Shown here in pieces: positions 1-9,104 of a stretch of DNA of 64,000 nt. A model generated the notes under the pieces. The model did not search any database. It had not been told where the DNA came from and saw nothing but the letters and a program-made list of their open reading frames with translations. The stretch is taken from positions 1,302,001 through 1,366,000 of the forward strand of contig OY970289.1 in assembly GCA_963716135.1 (NCBI GenBank), in the 5' to 3' direction. Each line of letters starts with the position of its first letter. The first letter of the stretch is position 1. The position numbers and the translations under genes are program-made. The stretch is from CAVRAW01 sp963716135 (lineage in GTDB: Bacteria > Planctomycetota > Planctomycetia > Pirellulales > JADZDJ01).

Positions 1-66
1 GAATTCTAGCGGGCCGGCGGGAATCGCCAAAGATCAATCGGCCTTGGAAAAAACGGCGTTTTTGCC

Positions 67-870
67 TTATCGGCCGTCGGCAGCGCGGCGATTGGCCCAT
101 TCGCGCCAAACCAATCGCGGAAAGATCCACGCATCGCGCAGGTAGCGCATCGCCAGGCGGCGCGGCTCGCTGGCCAGCCGATGCAACCATTCGATTCCGA
201 TGCGGCGCATCCATCGCGGGGCCCGCGGCTTCTCGCCGGCTAGAAAATCGATGGACGCACCCACGCACATTGCCACAGGAGCAGCGATCTGGTCCCGATG
301 AGCGTGCACCCACAATTCCTGCTTCGGGGCGCCCAGGCCGACAACCAACACATCGGGCTTCGCTGCGGCAATCATCTTCACAATGGTTTCATTCTGCCGC
401 GAATCTTTTTCGAAACCCAGCGGCGGGCTGTATGCCCCGACGACGTGCACCGCAGGCCAGCGCTTTTCGATATTAACTGCCGCGCGATCTGCTACGCCGG
501 GCGCCGCGCCCAACAGAAACACCCGCAGTCGTTTGGCCGAAGTGGAATTCACGGTGGCAAACAGGGCCGGCACCAAATCGCTCCCCGGGACGCGCTCGGG
601 AATTGGGCGGCCCAACATCCGCGCCGCCACAAATACCGGAAATCCGTCGGCCAGCACCAAACCGGCATCGGCATACGCTTGCCGCAACCCCGCTTGCTCT
701 TGAAACATCACTGCGTGATCGACGTTGGGCGTCACGACGTAATGGCAAACGCCGTCGGGCTGGCGCACCCAGTTGAGCAACCGCTCGATGGCCTGCGGCA
801 TCCGCACGGCATCGATTTCCATGCCGAACAATTGGATCGTCGTCGAATTCTCGCTGCTAAGCGTGATCAT
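67..870 (-). CDS. WecG/TagA/CpsF family glycosyltransferase (GT26)
   Basis: This is a 267-residue cytoplasmic or membrane-associated glycosyltransferase that adds an N-acetylhexosamine-type sugar to a lipid-linked oligosaccharide during exopolysaccharide or wall-polymer synthesis. Family motifs are visible: TPNVDH (about residues 48-53), ADGFPV (74-79), RVPGSDL (93-99) and GLGAPKQE (178-185). The length is normal for GT26. A longer reading from 963 exists, but I chose the ATG at 870 because the family N-terminus begins there, a GGAAG sequence precedes it, and it overlaps the upstream glycosyltransferase stop by only 14 bp, which suggests coupling. It is the last gene of the leftward polysaccharide arm. 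The acceptor and donor sugars cannot be read from the sequence. Confidence 0.88.
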   Translation of the reverse strand: MITLSSENSTTIQLFGMEIDAVRMPQAIERLLNWVRQPDGVCHYVVTPNVDHAVMFQEQAGLRQAYADAGLVLADGFPVFVAARMLGRPIPERVPGSDLVPALFATVNSTSAKRLRVFLLGAAPGVADRAAVNIEKRWPAVHVVGAYSPPLGFEKDSRQNETIVKMIAAAKPDVLVVGLGAPKQELWVHAHRDQIAAPVAMCVGASIDFLAGEKPRAPRWMRRIGIEWLHRLASEPRRLAMRYLRDAWIFPRLVWREWANRRAADGR

Positions 871-2071
871 GAGCTTCCAAAATCCTGCGATAGATGTCGG
901 CAGCGCCGCCGGCCATTCCGCGATCCGAAAACCGCTCGGCATGGCTGGCAATCGCGCGGGCACGCAACTGACGCCAATCGTGCTGGCCGTTGATGACTGC
1001 GGCTAATGTTTCCGCCAGTGAGACCGCACTGCCCGGCTCGAACAACAACCCGTTATTGCCATGCTCGATCACGTCGGTAATTCCATCAACGCGGCTGCCC
1101 AGCGGCGGCACGCCCGCGGCGAGCGCCTCCAACAACACCATCGGCATTCCTTCCGGCAATAGGCTGGGCAAAACCAATAAATCGAGGGATTCGAGTTCCG
1201 CATCGACGTCCTGGCGGAAGCCGCGCCACTGAATGAACGAGTCGATTCCCAATTGCTGCGACAATCGCCGCACTTCGTCTTGATAAGCAGTCGTTTCGAA
1301 ACCGCCGACGACGCGCAACTGCACCGGGAACCGCTGGCGACGCAAGATCGCAATCGCCTCCATCAACACTTCCAGGCCTTTGCGGGGCCGGAACAGTGCG
1401 ACGGCGCCGATGGTCCACTGCGTGGGAGTCGGACGGCTACTAAGCTTCTTGCGCGGCGGGACGCCGTTGGGCACCAAATGAATCCGCTCGCGCGGCACGC
1501 CCCAAGCGTTGATGTATTTTGCGGCCGTCGGCGAGACGGCAATCACCGCCGCCGCGCGGGCCAGGCTGTATTTCTCCACTTTGGCACTGAGCCCAGCGCG
1601 CAGCCGTGGCCAACCTCAACAGCCGTATGCCCATGCACGTGATGCACCATTGGCACGTGGGCCAAGCGTGCGGCAATCTGCCCCACCAGCGCCGCCCGCG
1701 GCGTGTGTGTGTGAATGAGATCGAAGCCTTGCCCGCGCACTATGCTGCGCCAGCCGCCAGGCGGGCCGCAAATCGAAGCGCGACCGCATCGGCAGGTTCA
1801 CCAGCGGCGTGCTTTGCGAGCGGCGCATCGCGGCAAATCGATTGGGCTTCACGCAGACAAAAGTGGTCTGCACGTCGAATTCACTCAGGCCGGTGGCCAA
1901 CAGATCCTGCACTCGCTCGGCGCCGGCGTAATGCTCGCCGTTGACGACGTGGACCACCCGCACAGTCTTAGGCGCCGGGCTCGACTTCCAATGGCTGTCG
2001 GTGCAAACGACATCCCACAGCGACGATTCCAGCGGGTCGCCGATCGACATGGAAGATGAAGCCGTCATCAA
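857..2071 (-). CDS. GT4 family glycosyltransferase, interrupted by two frameshifts
   Basis: This is a group-1 (GT-B fold) glycosyltransferase of the exopolysaccharide arm. The reading frame changes twice. The N-terminus starts at 2071 and carries VVHVVNGEHYAGAERV, the GT4 N-terminal glycine loop. A middle piece from about 1750 to 1605 reads FDLIHTHTPRAALVG and VHHVHGHT. The C-terminal part from about 1600 to 857 holds VPNGVPP, FRPRKGLEVL and EGMPMVLLEALAAG, the last being the EX7E donor-binding region. The two shifts compensate and all three pieces align end to end with one GT4 protein of about 400 residues. I therefore read it as one gene with consensus indels near 1750 and 1605; true pseudogenisation is the alternative. 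It overlaps the GT26 gene downstream. Confidence 0.75.
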
Positions 2072-2149
2072 GTGCCCTCTTTGCGAACTGATCCAACCAA
2101 CCGGCGGAAGTGCGGAGGGGCCTATGTAACTTTAGGCCACAACACGGCT

Positions 2150-2956
2150 TTAGTAGGCGCCTTTGCAGGTCACCACCGACAGCGGCGTGCGGACCAGAAG
2201 CTTGAAATCGGTCCACAGGTTCTGGTTTTGCACGTACCAGATATCCATTCGCACCCAGTCGTCGAAGCCGATGTCGCTGCGTCCGCTGACCTGCCACAGG
2301 CAAGTCAGTCCCGGCTTCACAGCCAGCCGGCGGCGTTGCCAGGCCTTATATTTCGCCACTTCCTTGGGCACCGGCGGTCGAGGTCCGACCAGCGACATGT
2401 GCCCCAAGAGCACGCTTACCAGTTGCGGCATTTCGTCGATGCTGGTTTTTCGCAGCCAGCGGCCTAGCCTGGTGATGCGCGGGTCGTGGCGGTTTTTGAA
2501 AATCGGCCCGTCTTTTTCGTTTTGCACCAGGTGTTGCAGCATATCGGCATCCAAACGCATGGTGCGGAATTTGTACATTTTGAATCGACGGCCACAGTGG
2601 CCGACGCGCTCCTGTCCAAACAGCGGTTTCCCGCGCGTGGTAATCATGAGCACCACAAGCACTGTCAGTAGAATCGGCGAGAGCACGACTAGAAGCGCGA
2701 TCGAACCGACGATATCCAAGCATCGTTTGGCGGTCTGATACTCGGCCGTCCGATTGCCGGCTGCCGCCACTACATGATTGACGAAGGACCGCTGCGCCGG
2801 CTGCAAGGACGTTGCGCGGCTCCAGATTCGCGGAAAATTTGCTACCGTCGCGCTGAATGTACTTTCTTCGGCCGGACTGAATACCGCGGCGGCAGTGCCC
2901 GTTTCGTCTTCCCAAACGGTTCGCAGAATTCTGCCCAGCTTGGTAAACCGCTTCAT
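2150..2956 (-). CDS. Bacterial sugar transferase (polyprenyl-phosphate hexose-1-phosphate transferase)
   Basis: This initiating phosphoglycosyl transferase moves a sugar-1-phosphate from a nucleotide sugar onto undecaprenyl phosphate at the inner membrane, the first step of exopolysaccharide repeat assembly. The 268-residue protein has an N-terminal extension of about 75 residues, one hydrophobic re-entrant helix (about 84-106), then the family signatures KFRTM (129-133), TSIDEMPQL (171-179), GPRPP (191-195) and KPGLTCLWQVSGR (214-226). There is no five-helix N-terminal domain, so it is a small monotopic enzyme rather than a WbaP-length one. A GGAG lies about 9 bp before the ATG at 2956. It sits in the leftward arm with the glycosyltransferases that would extend its product. 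Confidence 0.9.
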   Translation of the reverse strand: MKRFTKLGRILRTVWEDETGTAAAVFSPAEESTFSATVANFPRIWSRATSLQPAQRSFVNHVVAAAGNRTAEYQTAKRCLDIVGSIALLVVLSPILLTVLVVLMITTRGKPLFGQERVGHCGRRFKMYKFRTMRLDADMLQHLVQNEKDGPIFKNRHDPRITRLGRWLRKTSIDEMPQLVSVLLGHMSLVGPRPPVPKEVAKYKAWQRRRLAVKPGLTCLWQVSGRSDIGFDDWVRMDIWYVQNQNLWTDFKLLVRTPLSVVTCKGAY

Positions 2957-3213
2957 GCCTTGTAGCTCCGTGTGCCTCGCTTGAACTCAGTGGGTGGCAG
3001 TAGCAAAAGGCAAAGAACGTGCCTCGGTAGGTGGCCTATGTTGGGCGGGCAGCCGCGTCGCCATCGCTCGGCGCAAATGCCGTTGACTCTTCAGCTTGCG
3101 ATTCAACAGAAAGCGCCCGCCAACTTTTGCGATGCGCTACCATCGGTCACCCATGTTGAGCGGCGGCAACGCCGTGTTGCGCTTTGTAAACGTGGCGTCG
3201 CGAGTGGCGCGAT

Positions 3214-4626
3214 TTAAGAATGAACCGCCTCAGGCACGCGTGCGCCATTGGCCATTTCCAAGCGACAGTCGACCGCCGATCGGCGTCCAGACTTCGCGCG
3301 GCCGTAATCGGCCGATAGACCAACCACCGTCCCCGCCAAAAAGAAGAGCAGCAGATTCACGCCATCGATCATATTTGTGTCGTGAAACATCGCGTTCGGA
3401 AGATACGCGCCGATAGCGGCCAACAGCAGCAGGCCGGTTTGTCGCACCCACAGTGGCGACGTTGGGTTGGCCCACAGCAGCCAAGCGTCGCGAATCCACA
3501 GCGCCAACATCAAGATGAACAATCCCATGCCTAACAGACCGGTTTCCACCAGCAGCGCCAGAAAAGCATTATGCTGCGTGTAGGGATAGGTCTTCTCCAG
3601 CGGCAATTCGCTGGAACGCTCGGCCAAATAGGGCAGGCGTTCGAGATCGTATTGACCATAGCCGCAACCCAGCAGCGGCCGGTCCAGAAACATGTTCCAG
3701 GCAACTTTGGCCAGAATCGGGCGCAGCTCGGCCGAATCGGCGGCGGCGGTGGCGTCGAGATTTTCGTCGCGCTTTAAATTCCAAATGCTGTCCCAATTCG
3801 TGGCCACCAAAACCAAGGTGGCCGCCATGCCGGCGCTAAACACCGCCCTTCGCCATTGGCGCGGTAACGCCAAACCCAGCACGATCGCCGTGGACAACGC
3901 GGCGCCCATCCACACGCTGCGTGTGAGCGTGGAAAAAATGGCCGCAAAGCCGAGTGCCGCAAACGCCACGAGCATCGATTGGCCCAAGCGGCCCAAGCGG
4001 GGCCAGAACATCATGGCCGCGGCCAGGCCCGTGACCAGGTAAATTCCCATTGCGGCGGGATGCAGAAACGGTCCGCGCGCGCGGCCGAAAAACTGGTGCT
4101 GTGGCAAGGCAATGTACTGGGGGAACACGGCCCACAACTGTCCGCTGCTTTCGGCCAGGGCCGTGGCAATCAGATACAGCTCCAGGATCGTCACACCCGC
4201 GAACAGACCGATCACATTGCGTTTATCCATCGGCGATTGCCGCGCGATCCAATACACCACTGCCGGGATCATCCAGTACAAAACCAAATGCGCCACCGGC
4301 AGCGAATTCAACTTTTGCCAATCGTGGCCGAGCGTGCTCGCCGTCACCAATCCGAGAAAGGCGAACAACACCCAGTCTTCGCGGCCAAACGGTTTGGGAT
4401 CGGCCGATCCCAGCAGTCGGCGCGTGCCGTAAGTGACGACTAACAAGACCACGAACAGCCGGTCCACGGTCAGTGGAAAGCCCCCTTGGCTGTGCCAAAA
4501 GAAATAACCAAAGCTGGCGGCCACGACGATCATCGCCATGCAGCCAGCCAATAGCGATCCGCGCAGCACAAACCACGTGGTCCACACCAGGCCGCATGCG
4601 ACGACGATCAGCAGCAGAAAATCCAT
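3214..4626 (-). CDS. O-antigen ligase / Wzy-like polysaccharide polymerase
   Basis: This is a polytopic inner-membrane protein of about 470 residues with roughly ten to twelve hydrophobic helices. In the C-terminal half a large periplasmic loop is followed by HNAFLALLVETGLLG, the characteristic Wzy_C/O-antigen ligase signature. The family joins or ligates lipid-linked polysaccharide units on the periplasmic face. I chose the ATG at 4626, where the first membrane helix begins. An in-frame start at 4686 would overlap the upstream acyltransferase by 26 bp. Its place between the acyltransferase and the initiating sugar transferase supports a role as the exopolysaccharide polymerase, but a ligase role cannot be excluded. 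Confidence 0.82.
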   Translation of the reverse strand: MDFLLLIVVACGLVWTTWFVLRGSLLAGCMAMIVVAASFGYFFWHSQGGFPLTVDRLFVVLLVVTYGTRRLLGSADPKPFGREDWVLFAFLGLVTASTLGHDWQKLNSLPVAHLVLYWMIPAVVYWIARQSPMDKRNVIGLFAGVTILELYLIATALAESSGQLWAVFPQYIALPQHQFFGRARGPFLHPAAMGIYLVTGLAAAMMFWPRLGRLGQSMLVAFAALGFAAIFSTLTRSVWMGAALSTAIVLGLALPRQWRRAVFSAGMAATLVLVATNWDSIWNLKRDENLDATAAADSAELRPILAKVAWNMFLDRPLLGCGYGQYDLERLPYLAERSSELPLEKTYPYTQHNAFLALLVETGLLGMGLFILMLALWIRDAWLLWANPTSPLWVRQTGLLLLAAIGAYLPNAMFHDTNMIDGVNLLLFFLAGTVVGLSADYGRAKSGRRSAVDCRLEMANGARVPEAVHS

Positions 4627-4660
4627 CGCGTCAAACGTTTCGGCCGGCCGCTGCGGCGAA

Positions 4661-5929
4661 TCAGGCGGTCGCAGCCGCCGGCGCATTGAATGCTATTGAG
4701 GTGCTTATTGCCGGTTGGCTTGTAGGTTTGGATTTCGGAATAAAGTGCCGTTCGAACAGGCAATGGAACGTGTATGCCACCGGCAACGAGGCCGCCAGGC
4801 ATAGCGGCAAAACCATCAGCAGCGTTTCTGCATTGCCGTACACGCCGGCGCGGAAAAACGCGAAACTGATGCCCTTGGCCACCAGCGGATGGCACAAATA
4901 CACGCTGTAGCTCATGCCCCCTACAAACCGCAAAGGCCGCAGCACGACGGCTTGCTTCAGCTTTTGGTCGTAGGGATACAAGAGCGAGGCCAGCAGCGCA
5001 AAACTATACGCCACAAATCGTTCCATATCGTGGTTTGGATAGAACTCCAGCAGATGGCCGGGATTGCGCAGCGAGGCGAGCACGCCCAAAATCAATAGCG
5101 CGTGGATCCAGCGAATCTGCCGCGGCGTGGCTTTGTTCACGCGGAAATAGAGCAGAATACCGGCGGCGATTTGAAACCAGCCGCCATCCAACAGCGAGCC
5201 TTTTACATCCCAGCCCAGGAACCAGCCGATCGTCTTGCCGATAAAAACGAAAATCGTGACCACCACGGCCGCGGAAAAAATTCTGCCGCCGGCCAACAGC
5301 AGTATGAGCGCGGCGATAACGTAAAACTGCTCCTCGTAGCACAGCGTCCAGGTGTTGGGCAGCAAATGTTGCGCGTGGCCGCCGAATACGCAATGCCGCC
5401 ACGATTCGGTGAGCGTCAGATTTCCCAGCCATTCCCAGCGGCTCATTCCGTCGGGATTGGGCACGGTGAAAATGCCATCGTGAACCGCGCCCGGCCAATG
5501 AGCATTGATCGCCAAAATGGCGAGGGCCGAGAGTGCGATGGCGGTCCAATACGGCGGATAAATGCGCCAGAATCGCCGTTTGGCGAATTCGATCACGCCC
5601 CCTTTTTTCTGCCGGGCGTGCAGCGTCGCCATGATGCAGTAGCCGCTGATCACGAAGAAAATCGGCACGCCGATCCAGGCCCTCGCGGCCAGCCACATTC
5701 CCAGCGAACCTGCGCTATCGACTTTGCCCGATTGGTCGACAAAATAGTGCCGGGCCACCTGCATCGTGGTGTGAAACACCACCAGCATCAGGCAGCACAA
5801 GCCGCGCCACATATCGAGCGTTTCGTAGCGCTGCGATTTGGCGGGCCGGGCGGCGGGCGCCGTCGATGACTTCGGCGTGGAGGTTTTCGGTTCGGCGACA
5901 GCCGATTCAAGCAATAGCGTGTTCGACAC
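4661..5929 (-). CDS. Acyltransferase family 3 (OafA/YrhL-like) membrane protein
   Basis: This 422-residue integral membrane acyltransferase has about ten helices. It probably transfers an acetyl or other acyl group onto the exopolysaccharide. The N-terminal helix holds DMWRGLCCLMLVVFHT, containing the Arg and His typical of acyltransferase 3 proteins, and RFWRIYPPYW follows after the third helix, another family hallmark. The first 35 residues are a polar, Ala/Pro-rich cytoplasmic tail. It lies between the chain-length gene (31 bp upstream) and the polymerase gene, all on the minus strand, so O-acylation of the same polymer is likely. The substrate is not visible. Confidence 0.88.
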   Translation of the reverse strand: MSNTLLLESAVAEPKTSTPKSSTAPAARPAKSQRYETLDMWRGLCCLMLVVFHTTMQVARHYFVDQSGKVDSAGSLGMWLAARAWIGVPIFFVISGYCIMATLHARQKKGGVIEFAKRRFWRIYPPYWTAIALSALAILAINAHWPGAVHDGIFTVPNPDGMSRWEWLGNLTLTESWRHCVFGGHAQHLLPNTWTLCYEEQFYVIAALILLLAGGRIFSAAVVVTIFVFIGKTIGWFLGWDVKGSLLDGGWFQIAAGILLYFRVNKATPRQIRWIHALLILGVLASLRNPGHLLEFYPNHDMERFVAYSFALLASLLYPYDQKLKQAVVLRPLRFVGGMSYSVYLCHPLVAKGISFAFFRAGVYGNAETLLMVLPLCLAASLPVAYTFHCLFERHFIPKSKPTSQPAISTSIAFNAPAAATA

Positions 5930-5959
5930 CCTGAAAGCTCCGGGAAAATGAGCGGGAAA

Positions 5960-7474
5960 CTAGCGGCTGGCAACCAGCTTGCCCAGCGCCTGCTTCATCG
6001 ACAGACGACCGTCAAACACCGGATGTCCGTTGGATTTCCCATTGGAGGCGTACGCGGCTGCGTGCTTTCCGTTGACAATCGGCGGGGCGATTTCGTGTGC
6101 ACTAATCGCGTCGACATCGTGCGACATGCCCTGCACAGGCACGGTCAGAAACACGATGCCCAGGCCCATGATCAAACCGCCAAACATGCCGCCAAAGATG
6201 ATGGCGGCCTTTCCCGGACCAACTGGATGATCGCCGGCCACCGGCGAATCGACGACTGCGATCAAGCTGGCGGTCCGTGCCGCAGCTTGGCTGGCGTGGG
6301 CTTCGGCCAATTGTTGTTCTGCGGTTTTGAGAATGTCGGAACGTTGATTTCGCTCGTTCACCAGATTGCCGTACTCGGCCCGCATTTCGGCCAAACCAGT
6401 GAGTCGACGGCGGGCATCGGCCAGTTGCGTTTCCAGGGCGACGGCACGGTCTTGCGACAACCGCAATTCGACTTGGACACCGCGCACCGCCGAATCGATT
6501 TCGGAGCGTACATGGGCGGCGATTTCCTGCTCCGAAATCTTCGCCGCCATGACTTGCGGATGTTCGTCGGTCATGTTGCCGGCCAGTTGTGCGGTTCGCA
6601 ATTGGGCATCCACCAAGCCGTCTTTCAGCCGACGCAACACCGGCTGAGCCTCCAGCAAGCGATTCGGCGCGGCCGTGAGCGAACCGGTATCGCTTTTCGA
6701 GGCGGTCAGCACTTGCAACAATTCTTGATTGGCTTCAACGCTTTGGCGGGCTTCGCGAAGTTCATGCTCCATGTCGCTGATCGAGCGACGCAGCGGGCTA
6801 TCGCCGCCGTTCAGATCGTTCAACAGTCGCAATTCGCCGAGGTCCGGGCCCACGCGGCCTTCGATGGCGGTGAGCCGCTGGGTGGTGGCATCGAGATCGG
6901 CCTTCGCCAGATCGGCGGTTTTCGCCAGTTCTGTTATCAAGCTTTGAGCTTTCAGATCGCGCAAGTCTTGCGAGCGGATTTGCAGTTGTTTGCAAATGGC
7001 GGCAGCCAGGGTCACGGCCCGAGCCTTGCTTTCGGCCTCCACGTTCAAATAAAAGACTTCGGTCTTGCCGAATTCGGCGCCTTTGGGCGGGGTTAGTTTC
7101 ACGCGAGCTTGCAATGCGACAACTTTGGCATTGCTGGGCCACGACACATCGCTGGAATCGGTCGGACCCGGTCCAACTTCCGCCAATGCCGCGGCACAGA
7201 CCGTGCGGCTGCGGGCCAATTCCAGGATCGTTTCCTGAACGGTTTTCATGTCATCGGGCTGCTGAAACTTTCCGGGGCGAGTGGTGGACGCGCCCATCAC
7301 TTCATCGCGGACCATCAACGCCTGCGATGCTTCCCACGCGGGGTGGTGAAACACCGCGTAGCCGGCGGCCAGAATCGTGCACACCACGACCGGAATCAGC
7401 CATCGCCGCGGATTGCTCCGCAGGATCTGAACCACTTCAGCGGGATTGACGACCGAACCTTGGTGCCGCGACAT
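5960..7474 (-). CDS. Wzz/GumC-type polysaccharide chain-length determinant
   Basis: This inner-membrane co-polymerase of about 504 residues controls chain length and links polymerisation to export. It has an N-terminal helix (about 26-42), a long periplasmic region rich in heptad-like Leu/Ala/Glu stretches that should form coiled coils (about 190-390), and a second helix near 415-440. The C-terminal cytoplasmic tail is short, with no Walker motifs or tyrosine cluster, so no BY-kinase is fused. The ATG at 7474 is preferred over 7534 because the family start follows it and AAGGAAACG precedes it. It is the first gene of the leftward arm, next to the divergent control region. Confidence 0.86.
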   Translation of the reverse strand: MSRHQGSVVNPAEVVQILRSNPRRWLIPVVVCTILAAGYAVFHHPAWEASQALMVRDEVMGASTTRPGKFQQPDDMKTVQETILELARSRTVCAAALAEVGPGPTDSSDVSWPSNAKVVALQARVKLTPPKGAEFGKTEVFYLNVEAESKARAVTLAAAICKQLQIRSQDLRDLKAQSLITELAKTADLAKADLDATTQRLTAIEGRVGPDLGELRLLNDLNGGDSPLRRSISDMEHELREARQSVEANQELLQVLTASKSDTGSLTAAPNRLLEAQPVLRRLKDGLVDAQLRTAQLAGNMTDEHPQVMAAKISEQEIAAHVRSEIDSAVRGVQVELRLSQDRAVALETQLADARRRLTGLAEMRAEYGNLVNERNQRSDILKTAEQQLAEAHASQAAARTASLIAVVDSPVAGDHPVGPGKAAIIFGGMFGGLIMGLGIVFLTVPVQGMSHDVDAISAHEIAPPIVNGKHAAAYASNGKSNGHPVFDGRLSMKQALGKLVASR

Positions 7475-7668
7475 GGAAAGCGTTTCCTTGAATGAGCCTG
7501 CGAAAACGGACTTGTGCGAGCCAAATGAAAGCAAAGTCGATGCCGCCTATTGCGTGGGGGACGGCCTGATGCCTGCAGATTGATCGCAAGCGAAGGCTCG
7601 ATCAGCACTTGCGCAGCCAGGACCCTCAAGGCGGCCTACCAATGCCCGCAACTCATTTTCCCGGCGAA

Positions 7669-7704
7669 TGTTGACAACAGGCCACAGCGCGTTGACAGGG
7701 CAAC
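7669..7704. promoter_or_regulatory. Pair of short dyads, possible operator of the polysaccharide arms
   Basis: Two inverted-repeat sites share the half-site GTTG/CAAC: an 11-bp perfect dyad at 7669-7679 and a second dyad with a 6-bp spacer at 7691-7704. Their centres are about two helical turns apart and both fall in the divergent region. This is a pattern-based suggestion only; no cognate regulator gene is identified. Confidence 0.3.
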
Positions 7705-7873
7705 ACAGGTGGCCAAACGGCAACATGCTGACCGCTGCAAGCCGCACGCGCCTCGAAAATCAGCCGGGAAAATCAGGCCGAAATCATTTGCTTCCCAGGC
7801 GCTTACGGCGAATGTTTCAGTATTCGGTTAGTGGAGCGGGCGCACCGCATGCGCGCGCGTGAATTCCCTTTTT

Positions 7874-7901
7874 CTAACTCCTGATTTCTGACCCCTGACT
7901 T
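7874..7901 (+). repeat. Degenerate heptamer repeat tract before the acyltransferase start
   Basis: Four consecutive 7-bp units follow the pattern CTGAYYY: CTAACTC, CTGATTT, CTGACCC, CTGACTT. The tract is pyrimidine-rich and ends 6 bp before the ATG at 7908, where a Shine-Dalgarno sequence would normally be. No inverted partner arm was seen at this locus. Confidence 0.6.
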
Positions 7902-7907
7902 TTTCCG

Positions 7908-9082
7908 ATGAGCGTCACGCTTCACACCGAGTTTGCATCGCTTGCGCCTTGGTCCGCCATGTGGAATGAGTTTGCGCCGGCGTGCCGTTTCGACGCTGGG
8001 AATGGGTCGAAACCTGGTGGCGGCACTACGGGTGCGATGAATCCGGCCGCCCGCGCCGTGGATACCAATTGTTGTTGCTGGCCGTGAGCGCCGACGATGG
8101 AAAGTTGCTCGGGGTTGCCCCGTGGTATCGGCTTGCGGGCACTAGCGGCGCGCTTGCCGTTCACTTTCTCGGCGATGGCGAAGTCTGCAGCGATTATCTC
8201 AGCGTGTTGTGCGCGCCTGAGCAGGAAGCAGTTGTCGCGGCCGCCCTGGCCGATTGGCTGAGCGCGCCTGCGGCTGAGGAGAGCCATCGCTGGGACCGTC
8301 TGGAGCTGGCCGGCGTCGATGCAACCGACGTCCCCTTTGCCCGGTTGCTGGAAAACCTGCAAGCCCGCGGGAACGTGGTTCACCATTGCCCGAGGTTCAA
8401 CGGTTGGCGCGTGGCACTGCCGGCGACGTGGGACGAGTATCTGATGATTTTATCGAAGCCGCACCGCAATCGTCTGCGGCGCGCTTACCGCAATTATTTC
8501 GAAGCGGGCCGCGTGGCAGTCCGCCACGCCCATTCGCCCGAGGAAATCGCGCAAGCGTTTGAGATTTTGATTCAACTGCATCAAGGTCGTTGGAAGCCGC
8601 GCGGGCAGCCGGGCTGCTTTGCCTCCCGCACTTTTGAAGCGTTTCATCGCGAAGCGTCGGCGCGACTGATGGGCGTCGGCCGCGCGGCAGTCAATTGGCT
8701 GGAACTCGACGGCAGGCCGTTGGCGGCCGAATATCAATTGATCGGCGACGAGATTACGTTCGCCTATCAATCGGGCATCGACACGCAGCGTCTGGACGAC
8801 AAGCCGGGCCATTTGGCGAACATGGCCTCGCTGCGGCGTGCGATCGAGCAGGGACAACATGCGTACGACTTCCTGCGCGGCGACGAACCGTATAAAGCCC
8901 ACTGGCGCGCGGAGCCGCGGCCGATGATTTCGGTGCGCGTGGTGCCGGCCCGCACCACCGCCCGCTTGCGCCACAACGCATGGCGAGCCAAACAAAGTTT
9001 GAAACAGTGGATCAAGTACGGCATGGCGCTGGCTGGTCAGTGGAAACAACGTCAACCGGCTGTTTCAGAATCTGATTCCTAA
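7908..9082 (+). CDS. FemAB/CelD-like GNAT acyltransferase, first of a tandem pair (frameshift near 7980)
   Basis: This is a GNAT-fold protein of the CelD/BcsL and FemAB-like group found in polysaccharide and PEP-CTERM-associated gene clusters; the acceptor is probably a polysaccharide or its precursor. The clear part starts with PFRRWEWVETWWRHYG, and the C-terminal half holds YQLIGDEITFAYQSGID and YDFLRGDEPYK, all matched in the downstream paralogue. The N-terminus in that frame would begin abruptly at a GTG (7982). Read from the ATG at 7908, another frame supplies PWSAMWNEFAPA, which aligns with the paralogue's N-terminus. So one base appears to be missing near 7980 and the true gene starts at 7908. 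A 22-bp gap separates it from the paralogue. Confidence 0.78.
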
Positions 9083-9104
9083 ACTCTGAGCGTATTATCC
9101 GATC

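Larger units (their letters stand above)
7475..7907. other. Divergent intergenic region between the two polysaccharide arms
   Basis: This 433-bp space separates the chain-length gene (leftward) from the first acyltransferase gene (rightward), so it must hold the promoters of both arms unless they lie inside genes. No credible gene is present. Two short dyads occur close together, TGTTGACAACA (7669-7679) and GTTGACAGGGCAAC (7691-7704), with centres about 23 bp apart, which would suit a dimeric regulator. The TTGACA hexamers in them lack a good -10 at the usual distance on the plus strand. A heptamer repeat tract lies at the right end, next to the start codon. Confidence 0.5.

Noticed and set aside
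7671..7697. Tandem TTGACA hexamers as plus-strand promoters
   Set aside because: No -10-like hexamer occurs 16-18 bp downstream of either; they are better explained as parts of the two dyads.
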